From assembly GCA_030429545.1 (NCBI GenBank), contig JAUIFF010000010.1, forward strand, positions 1-64,000: a stretch of 64,000 bases of DNA. Reading direction: 5' to 3'. Positions 57,158 to 64,000 of the stretch are shown here, piece by piece. A model generated the notes under the pieces. The model was not told where the DNA came from and searched no databases. It saw nothing but the letters and a program-made list of their open reading frames with translations. Numbering within the stretch: the first letter of the stretch is position 1; every line of letters starts with the position of its first letter. The translations under genes were made by a program, and so were the position numbers. Source of the DNA: Polyangia bacterium (GTDB lineage Bacteria; Myxococcota_A; Polyangia; Nannocystales; Nannocystaceae).

Positions 57158-57424
57158 ATGACCGCGCTTGTGCTACCGGCCATCGGCCCTGAAGACATTG
57201 ACGGCCGCATCGACCTCCATCTCGCAATCGTCGCTTCGTTTGTCGACCTTCAACCTGAACTCGCCCGTGAGCACGCCGAACTCGCCTTGACGCTAGCGAC
57301 GAATACCGAGGCTCTACAAATTCGTCTGCTCAACATCCCTGGCGTAGCGATACTGACAGATGTCGACGACGCCTGGTGGCGTTTAGTCGCTCGTCCGCTC
57401 CCGCCTACCAGCTTTGCCCAATAG
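57158..57424 (+). CDS. Small hypothetical protein
   Basis: 88 residues from ATG 57158, helical and acidic (DGRIDLHLAIVASFVDLQPE, then LAREHAELALTLATNTE). No motif. It could be the tail of the decayed sequence just upstream. Low confidence. Confidence 0.3.
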   Translation: MTALVLPAIGPEDIDGRIDLHLAIVASFVDLQPELAREHAELALTLATNTEALQIRLLNIPGVAILTDVDDAWWRLVARPLPPTSFAQ

Positions 57425-57777
57425 GCTCGGCAAACCTCGGTGCGTTCACTCGAATAAAATGTATACACAATAATTTTATGTGCGCCCTTGCCCCTGAGCG
57501 CGACCTCAAGCTTCGCAACCTTGCCACATCAAAACCACCGGCCCGGCGACCGGTCCATCCCGAGTCGATACCCAAAGGCTCACTTTCAGACTGCGCATTT
57601 CACACAAAATTGTCGTCGACGAAAAGCAACCTGACCAATAGAACATATAAAACCTGTGCAAACCCTCACCCGCGGCCGTCGAGGTTTGGCAGCGAGTTTG
57701 GCAAAGTGCCGGGTTGTGACGGGTTGCCTAACGAATTTTTGGGGCTAGCAGTCTCTAGCTGGCCACGGCGCAGGTGA
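57425..57777. other. No gene recognised
   Basis: About 350 bases, AT-rich at 57455-57480 (ATGTATACACAATAATTTTA). It replaces the place where the signal peptide and linker of the following vWA protein would be expected. Confidence 0.35.
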
Positions 57778-58962
57778 AAGGTCATCACCTGCGGCAACGG
57801 CATGCTCGATGCCGGGGAGGAGTGTGACGACGGCAATGACGATGACAACGACGAGTGCCTGAGCACCTGTGTGCTGCCGCCGTCTCCGTGCGGCATGCAG
57901 AGCTACGAGGCCAACATCATGGTCAAGCCGGTCGACATCATCTTTGTCATCGACAACTCCGACAGCATGGGCGAGGAGATCAAGGGCGTTCAGGACAACA
58001 TCAACCAGAACTTTGCCGCGATTTTTGAGGACAGCGGGCTCGACTACCGGGTGATCATGGTCAGCCGCCACGGGTCGTGGAGCGGCTCGCAAAGCGTGTG
58101 TATCGAGGCCCCGCTCAGCGGCATTCCCCAGGGAGGCTGCGAAACGCCGCCGGCCCAACCGGTCCACAACCCGGGCAAGTTCTACCACTACAGCGTCTCG
58201 ATCGCGAGCCGCAACCCGTGGTGCAAGCTGCTCGAACACTTTCCCGAGACGGCCGAAGACCAATTTGGCGAGATGGGGTTTCGCCAGTGGCTGCGCGAGG
58301 ACTCGCTCAAAACCATCGTCGCCATTAGTGACGATGGGATCGAGTGTAGCTACAACGGAATCACCTATAACGACCTCGACATGATCAACGCCGGGCAGGA
58401 TACCGCAGAGCAGTTCGATGCCGACTTCCTCGCGCTGTCCCCCGAGATGTTTGGCAACTCGCTTGTTCGTAAATACAACTATTACTCGATCGTCGGCCTG
58501 GCCTTCAACGATCCCCCCGAGGAGCCCTATGTCGCCACCGACCCGATGACCAATGCCTCGTGCCCAAGCGCGGCCAATCCGGGTACCGGGCACCAGGCCT
58601 TGAGTGTGCTGACACAGTCGCTGCGCTTCCCCCTGTGCGACACCAGCTCCTACGACGCAGTGTTTCAGTCGATCGCCCAGGGGGTGCTGGCCGGCACGGC
58701 GGTCTCGTGCGAGTTCCCGCTTCCCATGCCGCCCAACAACTTTGAAATCGACCCGAACTCGATCGAGATTTACTACACCCCGATGGGCATGGGGGAGCCC
58801 ATCAAAATCACGCAGATCCTCAACAAGGAAAACTGCGGGCCCAACAACTTCTATATCGAGGGCGACACCATGCACCTGTGTCCGTCCTCGTGCGAACTTG
58901 TGCAAAATGACTTCGAGGCCAAAATCGATATCGAGTACGCGTGTAAACAGGAAATCGGGTAG
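57778..58962 (+). pseudogene. DUF4215-vWA protein with lost 5' end
   Basis: The frame opens right after TGA 57775-57777 and begins inside a DUF4215 repeat (CGNGMLDAGEECDDGNDDDN). The only nearby ATG, 57802, splits that repeat. There is no signal peptide, although six or more Cys require export. The vWA domain that follows is intact with a canonical metal site (IIFVIDNSDSMGEEIKG). A complete relative would have lipobox, linker, repeat, vWA. Expression is doubtful. Confidence 0.55.
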
Positions 58963-59096
58963 TGCCGGTATCGAGGCGCGCGAGAGCTGCGGGCTTTGAC
59001 GCGTACCCGGTGCACATATGTAGCTTGTGTGACGCGTAGGGCTCGACCACCATCTGACGGTTGCCGTGTGAGAGCACAACGAGCCCCCGTGCTGCG

Positions 59097-59867
59097 ATGG
59101 CCGATTGTGCGATCGTAATGGCGACAAGCGATCGCTACATCGGGCAGGCGGCTGCGATGTTCACCCAACTCGCGCAGTTTGGCGTGGCCGACCGGGCCTG
59201 GTTTGTCCCCTTAGGCCCGCTCGCCGCCGATGCCGAGGCAAGACTACGAGAGCTCGTGGGCCCGCGCCTTACGCCCCCACTCGAACTCCCATTTGGACTC
59301 GCGGCCAGCGGCAACAAACCGTTTTTGCCGACGATGGTGCCGCCCCACCGCCAGTACCTGTTGCTCGATACAGATGTACTCATCCTGCGACCGGCATTTT
59401 TTGAGCGGTTTGTGGGCGAGCGACTCACGCTCGTCGCCGACGACTTTTCGGTCGCACAGTACCTCCGCTCGACGCCACACCACCGGGCCAGGTTTGCCGC
59501 GTTTCCCGAGACGACTGCCAAACCCTACCTGCAAACTGGCGTGATCGGGTTGCCGAGAGACTGGTACCAACAGCTGCGTAGCGAGTTGTTTGGCGAGCTC
59601 GAGTCGCTTGCCAAAATCGTTCGAACCGGAGACTTACAGGTCTGGAACGCGCTGGCGTGGCGACATCCCGCCGCATTTGAGCTGGTGCGGCCGGCGAGCT
59701 GCCTGGTGCTGCGACCGGATGGCAGCGGGACCAGTACGAAGCATCACAGCCAACACACGACCTGGCAACATGGGTCGCCGCACTACCGTGGCGAGCCGGT
59801 CCTCGCGCTCCACTACACCAGCAGCCGAGGACGTGTTCAAACACTCGAAGACTTCAGACGGCCCTGA
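59097..59867 (+). CDS. Glycosyltransferase, GT8-like
   Basis: 256 residues from ATG 59097 (MADCAIVMATSDRYIGQAAA), a start that places the first Rossmann strand at the N-terminus. The DxD motif is in QYLLLDTDVLILRP (about 88-97), which binds Mn2+ and the nucleotide sugar. Near the C-terminus EPVLALHYTSSRG holds the His typical of GT8 enzymes. Cytosolic; acceptor unknown. Confidence 0.65.
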   Translation: MADCAIVMATSDRYIGQAAAMFTQLAQFGVADRAWFVPLGPLAADAEARLRELVGPRLTPPLELPFGLAASGNKPFLPTMVPPHRQYLLLDTDVLILRPAFFERFVGERLTLVADDFSVAQYLRSTPHHRARFAAFPETTAKPYLQTGVIGLPRDWYQQLRSELFGELESLAKIVRTGDLQVWNALAWRHPAAFELVRPASCLVLRPDGSGTSTKHHSQHTTWQHGSPHYRGEPVLALHYTSSRGRVQTLEDFRRP

Positions 59868-59988
59868 ACACGCACGCGTGGCCAAGGTTCAATTTGTATA
59901 GACATCTACCCTGCAAGTCACAGGGCTTGGGCTCTCCGTCTCCATATGCAGCTGAACACGACCGCCCAAAGTGCGTTATTGTCGACGG

Positions 59989-60804
59989 ATGCAAGCTCCT
60001 CTGTTCCAGGTCGATGCGTTTACGCGTCAGCCATTTGCTGGCAACCCCGCGGCCGTGGTCATGCTCGCGACATGGCCCGACGATCAATTGTTGCGGAAAA
60101 TTGCCCAGGAGATGAACCTGTCGGAGACGGCTTTCGTGGTCCCTCGCCCGAAACTCCCGGGGGCGTTTGACCTGCGCTGGTTTACCCCGGTGTGCGAGGT
60201 CGAGTTATGTGGACATGCAACGTTAGCGAGCGCGCACGTGCTGTGGTCGACCAAGCGCGTCGATCACAGCATGCCGATTCACTTCCACACACGTGTACAC
60301 GGGCTGCTGCCATGTAGCCGCCGCCCCGATGGGGCTGTCACGCTCGACTTTCCACTCGACCCGCCTACCCGCATCAAGGCCCCTGCCGGGCTTATCGAGG
60401 CGCTCGGGTGCAAGCCCAAAGCTGTCTACGAAGGCCGCGAAGACCTGGTTGTGCGGGTCGACACCGCGGCCCAGGTTCGCGCAGTCGCTCCCAACTTCCC
60501 CAGCCTCGCCCGGGTCGAAGCCCGCGGGGTCGCGGTCACGGCCACCTCCGATACCGGCGATGTCGACTTTGTCTCCCGCTACTTTGCCCCGCAATTTGGG
60601 ATCGACGAGGACCCGGTAACCGGCTCGTTGCACTGCACGCTCGCCGCCCTGTGGGCCCGGAAACTCAACAAGAAAAACCTGCGAGCCCGGCAGGTTTCAG
60701 CCCGCGGGGGTGAACTCGACATCGAAGTGCGCGAGGCCGGTCGGGTCAAAATTTCGGGACATGCCATCACGGTTGTCGACGGAACCCTGACGCTAGCGGT
60801 GTGA
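59989..60804 (+). CDS. PhzF-family isomerase/epimerase-like protein
   Basis: 271 residues from ATG 59989 (MQAPLFQVDAFTRQPFAGNP). Family motifs: NLSETAFVV with the catalytic Glu, FTPVCEVELCGHATLASAHV, and GIDEDPVTGSLHC in the second lobe. PhzF-like proteins act as isomerases on small acids; the true substrate of most members is unknown. No phenazine genes are near. Confidence 0.85.
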   Translation: MQAPLFQVDAFTRQPFAGNPAAVVMLATWPDDQLLRKIAQEMNLSETAFVVPRPKLPGAFDLRWFTPVCEVELCGHATLASAHVLWSTKRVDHSMPIHFHTRVHGLLPCSRRPDGAVTLDFPLDPPTRIKAPAGLIEALGCKPKAVYEGREDLVVRVDTAAQVRAVAPNFPSLARVEARGVAVTATSDTGDVDFVSRYFAPQFGIDEDPVTGSLHCTLAALWARKLNKKNLRARQVSARGGELDIEVREAGRVKISGHAITVVDGTLTLAV

Positions 60805-60830
60805 GCCAACTACTCAACAGACAGTCGTCG

Positions 60831-61000
60831 TCAAAGTTGCAGCCCCCGGGCCAGGCCGCAGGTGTTACAGACACCGCCGCCACAGTCGACGTCGGTCTCG
60901 AGGTCATTTTGCAGACCGTCTTCGCAGGTTGCGGCGATACACATCGTGTTGCACGCATCCGCCTCCTCGCCGTTACCATCGTCGCCTTCGCCTAGGTGCC
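60831..61000 (-). pseudogene. Fragment of a DUF4215/Cys-rich lipoprotein gene
   Basis: The minus strand reads DDGNGEEADACNTMCIAATC then NDLETDVDCGGGVCNTC, clearly part of a Cys-rich repeat protein, but with no start, signal peptide or further repeats. It is a remnant between two intact genes. Confidence 0.55.
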
Positions 61001-61166
61001 GCGATGAGGCATCGTCGTGGCTGATCGCGTGCAGCAGTTGGGCAAGCATGCGCATGCCAAGGTCCCCTGCCCGCTGTGCTACTACCAACCCACGACGCGC
61101 CCACACCGATGTCGTTGTACGAACAACAAAACCTGGTCATGTCGTTGGACAAACAACAGGCTCGGT

Positions 61167-62006
61167 TCAGCGGGCGACGACTTCCAGGCGATAGGGCGCC
61201 ACAACTTCGATGCCGGCTGGTTTGTCAGCGACGAGGCGCTGTGCCTGTTCGAGCGTTTGTGGCAGTAAATCGGCTGGGCCCACAAGCAGCTGCACGTCCC
61301 ACACCCCGTCGTCGAGACCGAGCAACTCCTGAACACTCCCTCGCACCTGAATCGCGCCGGATTGTTGTACCTGCACACGTTCGAGCTTGCGCAGTTGGGC
61401 CTCACCACCGCCCACCGGTGTGAGCAGCACAGCGAGCTTAACCGCGTACTCGTGTGTGGTCTGGGGATTGAGTGCCCAGTTGAGTTCGGAGTCGGGATGG
61501 TAGCGGTTGGGTCCCTGCGATTTGGTATCGGCCGAGCGTTTGGCCTCGACTGTCCGGTTGCGAACCGTGAGTTCGTAGGACGGGAGATTTACCCCCTCAC
61601 CGGACGACCCGGGCGACCCAGGCAACAGCCAAAATGCGAGACCTGCCGCAGTCGCCAGCGTCGTCAGACCCGCGACCCATCCGCGTCGACGGCTTCGCTT
61701 CTCCCGTTCGGCGGCCAGGGAGATCGGCTTGGACGAGCTCTCGGGTTTCGTGTCCGAAGCAAGTGCATCTGCAAGTAGATCGGTCAGGCGCTCGCGCTCA
61801 TCCTCTGCCACGGGCGCGAACAACTCGGCATAGAGTTCGGCGTTTTTCCCATCGACATCGGCCCGCTCGGCACGGACGTCCGCAACCGACCGCTGCCCAG
61901 CAACCACTTCTTCCCACGCGCGAGGGTGCTCCGCATCCTGCTCGCGGGCGAGCGCACCCAACGACCCGAGAAGGTCATCAGGTGGGAGTTGCGATTGATC
62001 TGACAT
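61167..62006 (-). CDS. Single-pass membrane protein paired with ECF sigma factor
   Basis: A 279-residue protein. The N-terminal about 110 residues are acidic and cytosolic (DDLLGSLGALAREQDAEHPR), with one membrane segment at about 109-128 (GWVAGLTTLATAAGLAFWLL). The C-terminal about 145 residues are extracytoplasmic and beta-rich. It follows the sigma factor gene by 73 bases. The position suggests an anti-sigma or sensor role, but no ZAS zinc motif (HxxxCxxC) is seen, so it would be of another type. Confidence 0.6.
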   Translation of the reverse strand: MSDQSQLPPDDLLGSLGALAREQDAEHPRAWEEVVAGQRSVADVRAERADVDGKNAELYAELFAPVAEDERERLTDLLADALASDTKPESSSKPISLAAEREKRSRRRGWVAGLTTLATAAGLAFWLLPGSPGSSGEGVNLPSYELTVRNRTVEAKRSADTKSQGPNRYHPDSELNWALNPQTTHEYAVKLAVLLTPVGGGEAQLRKLERVQVQQSGAIQVRGSVQELLGLDDGVWDVQLLVGPADLLPQTLEQAQRLVADKPAGIEVVAPYRLEVVAR

Positions 62007-62079
62007 GGCTTAGGTCCTTATACGGCGGGGATGAGAAATCACGCGTAAAAACTTTAATCCGTTTGCGACCGAACCTTAG

Positions 62080-62682
62080 CTACCGCTTAGATGGGGTGTT
62101 CGCCAGCTCCCGGGCCTGTTTACGAACCCGGGAATTCCAAGCATCGACCGCGCTACGGGTCATCCCCATTGTCTGGCACACCTCTTTAATCGGCCGCTGT
62201 TCGACATAGATAAGCTGAAACAAAAACAACCCACGCTCATTGAGCCGGGCTCGCAGGCGCTCGAGCAACAGCCGCAGCTCCTCACGCGACTCGAGCTGCC
62301 GAGCCTGGTCAGTCCGCGGTTTGCCCACCCCCGCATCAAAGTCGCTGGGTTCGGTCGGCTCATGACTCCAGGGATTTCCCTTAAACCCCTGCAGGATCCG
62401 CGAAACCCGTTGCCGGGTAAGCAGGCGAACAAAGCTCTTAAGCGAGCGACCGCGATCCGGATCCCAAGTGCGCAGCAACTTGCCCTGGTCCTTGAGGAGA
62501 TAGACAAGCACCTCCTGGGTAAAGTCGTCGATCTCTTGGCGAGGGTCACGGCGTTGGACAGCGGCCCGACGCGTGAGGGCGACACCCACTTCAACCCGAA
62601 CAACCGGGAGGATTTCGTCGACCAACGCCCGCAGGGAGCTTCGGTTACCATCGAGGGCTTGCCGTACTTGCAGCGGGGTCAC
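62080..62682 (-). CDS. ECF-type RNA polymerase sigma factor
   Basis: A start at GTG 62682 (VTPLQVRQALDGNRSSLRAL) gives 200 residues, the usual ECF length; longer in-frame starts add 58 residues of unlikely sequence. Region 2: EIDDFTQEVLVYLLKDQGKL, LRTWDPDRGRSLKSFVRLLT. Region 4: NERGLFLFQLIYVEQRPIKE, VCQTMGMTRSAVDAWNSRVR. Likely directs transcription in response to its membrane partner encoded downstream. Confidence 0.8.
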   Translation of the reverse strand: MTPLQVRQALDGNRSSLRALVDEILPVVRVEVGVALTRRAAVQRRDPRQEIDDFTQEVLVYLLKDQGKLLRTWDPDRGRSLKSFVRLLTRQRVSRILQGFKGNPWSHEPTEPSDFDAGVGKPRTDQARQLESREELRLLLERLRARLNERGLFLFQLIYVEQRPIKEVCQTMGMTRSAVDAWNSRVRKQARELANTPSKR

Positions 62683-62828
62683 GAGCGGACGGAATCTATC
62701 ACAACGGGCCACACAAACCGCAAATGCCCCAAACACCGATGCTCGGAAACAAGCAGAATGTACGAAATTGTGTATACACCGGAATCTCAACGAGTAGTTG
62801 ACGTCGTTAATTGTTGATACAAAATTCT

Positions 62829-62945
62829 CAGCTAGAATTGCTTGTATAAGCAACACAATCTAAGTCCACACCCCCCAAAGACTCGCGGAGAAATTTGGCC
62901 GGGTGCAGAGCCCGAAGAAACGCCGCTGGAGTACACAAAGTACGC
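62829..62945 (-). pseudogene. Decayed 3' end similar to the gene at the right edge
   Basis: The minus strand reads AKFLRESLGGVDLDC with a frameshift just upstream, matching PKFLRELLGGGVYIS of the partial gene at 63849-64000. At base level CGCGGAGAAATTT and CCGAAGA recur at about the same spacing in both places. Only about 100 bases remain. Confidence 0.5.
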
Positions 62946-63137
62946 CCAGAGCCGGTGAGTGCCCAAAACCGGCGAACGATACCCACCCAAAGGTTCGCGC
63001 CAGCTCGGCAAGACCTCGGCGATCCCGAACACAGCCTGTGTGCTCAGCTGCTATTCATTCACCGGCTAGTAGCTCAACTCCGCGCACTTCAACTGAAAGT
63101 CGTTTCGGATCAGTCGACATCGTATAGGGTGCCGTCC

Positions 63138-63719
63138 ATGGCATCCGAGTTTTTCGGGCGCGGACCTCTCCGGTTCAACTCCCGACACAAACGACGCGGG
63201 TTCCTGTTGATCTTGGTACTCGGACTATTCGCGGTACCCGGGATTGTCGGACTTTTCGGTCTTGAGCTCGAAAGCCGACCTGCGAGTGGATACAAGCCAG
63301 ACGAGGTCGTCCACCGCCCGTCCCCGGACGGTTCGGGGCGCCAACGGATTCGCAAGATCACCCACCTGGGCTACCTAACGCCCGAGGAAGCTGGTTATGT
63401 CCTCGCCAAGGTGACCGACACAAGGCGGTTTGAACGGGATGCCCCGCCCCGCGCCAAGAGTGCTTACAAACAAGGTCGAGACCGCTTGACGTCCGAAACA
63501 CAGATGCCGCCACGGGCAGAAAGCACGCGCCTTCGCAAAGCCCTGTACGCCACCCGACGTGCAGCCTATGCCGCCGGCAGGAAACGGTTTGCCGGGGAAA
63601 CAACTGAAACTGGCGGATACAAACTGGAACAGGACCATGTCACCTTCCGCTGCTCAAGATGCACGCAGCAAATCCGAGTGCCACTGGACCAAGATGGACA
63701 AACTCCGCAGCTTCATTGA
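63138..63719 (+). CDS. Membrane-anchored hypothetical protein
   Basis: 193 residues from ATG 63138 (MASEFFGRGPLRFNSRHKRR), chosen because a basic cluster then leads directly to a membrane segment (GFLLILVLGLFAVPGIVGLF). The frame is open further upstream but has no signal there. The rest is basic and Arg/Tyr-rich, ending with FRCSRCTQQIRV, a lone CxxC that could be half of a zinc ribbon. Function unknown. Confidence 0.45.
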   Translation: MASEFFGRGPLRFNSRHKRRGFLLILVLGLFAVPGIVGLFGLELESRPASGYKPDEVVHRPSPDGSGRQRIRKITHLGYLTPEEAGYVLAKVTDTRRFERDAPPRAKSAYKQGRDRLTSETQMPPRAESTRLRKALYATRRAAYAAGRKRFAGETTETGGYKLEQDHVTFRCSRCTQQIRVPLDQDGQTPQLH

Positions 63720-63848
63720 TTGTACAACTAGTCCGCTCGCTCGGTCGCACGTGCGCAAACAACTCGCGCATCTCCTAGTCGCGGCCGGTCGTCGCCTCTG
63801 CGTCCACTTCGTTCGACCGGGCCACCGGCGTGCGTTTTTTTGTGTAAC

Positions 63849-64000
63849 CTACAGCGGCGTCTCTTCGGGCCAATCCTCGAGATACCGCCACCCAACCATC
63901 GAAATGTAGACACCCCCACCCAACAATTCGCGGAGAAATTTTGGCCGAGGGCTGAGTCCGAAGAGACGCTGGACACGGTTCCGCCCACACCCCGAAATCT
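63849..64000 (-). CDS. 3' end of a gene that continues beyond the window
   Basis: The minus strand is open from the right edge to TAG 63849-63851 and reads NRVQRLFGLSPRPKFLRELL then GGGVYISMVGWRYLEDW, a well-formed protein C-terminus. The decayed copy at 62829-62945 supports this frame. Family not recognised. Confidence 0.5.
   Translation of the reverse strand, partial: ISGCGRNRVQRLFGLSPRPKFLRELLGGGVYISMVGWRYLEDWPEETPL

Overview
The window looks like a chromosomal segment of a myxobacterium, most probably of the Nannocystis/Plesiocystis/Enhygromyxa group. This is inferred from family content, not from a marker gene. The supporting signs are many Ser/Thr-rich linker lipoproteins, Cys-rich DUF4215-type repeats, a Gly-Asp repeat lipoprotein, a Ser/Thr kinase-TPR receptor, SUMF1 (formylglycine-generating-enzyme-like) proteins, an ECF sigma factor and high GC. 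No rRNA, tRNA or CRISPR array was recognised.

Layout. (1) 1-10.5 kb is a tight plus-strand operon. It starts with a helicase that lacks its middle and continues with envelope-type proteins, most with one membrane anchor. These include two degenerate M23-like/peptidoglycan-binding paralogues, two paralogues of an unknown family and a ClpP/SDH-like serine protease. (2) 10.5-18.9 kb holds small lipoproteins, a divergent regulator locus (XRE repressor plus HEAGH metalloprotease around a 31-bp palindrome), and a locus that recurs in decayed form at 27.6-31.1 kb with a different central gene. (3) 19.1-27.5 kb is the most striking part: a SIR2-EAD protein, a MoxR ATPase and a vWA-like/SUMF1 membrane protein in one operon, facing a second SUMF1 gene. 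The two SUMF1 genes end in matching 72-nt variable windows, each followed by the same hairpin. Between them lie a frameshifted HTH gene and a reverse transcriptase reduced to its two ends. I read this as a dead diversity-generating retroelement (DGR) that once diversified the sensor lectin folds of an NTP-dependent conflict system. (4) 28.3-38.0 kb is an accessory island: a PD-(D/E)XK-like protein, a GTPase/kinase-like operon and a tyrosine integrase next to a truncated lipoprotein gene.

(5) 38.7-49 kb carries a leucine-rich lipoprotein, then a Ser/Thr kinase-TPR receptor, a CHAT-protease lipoprotein and a subtilase lipoprotein in series. This is a possible phosphorylation/proteolysis cascade. 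(6) 49-64 kb is more ordinary: a LysR/oxidoreductase divergent pair, a PARG-type macrodomain protein, a beta-propeller gene with an in-frame TGA right after its signal peptide, a zinc metalloprotease lipoprotein, DUF4215 proteins (one intact, two decayed), a glycosyltransferase, a PhzF protein and an ECF sigma factor with a membrane partner. The minus-strand 3' end of a further gene lies at the right edge.

All identifications rest on motifs read by eye. No database search was run.
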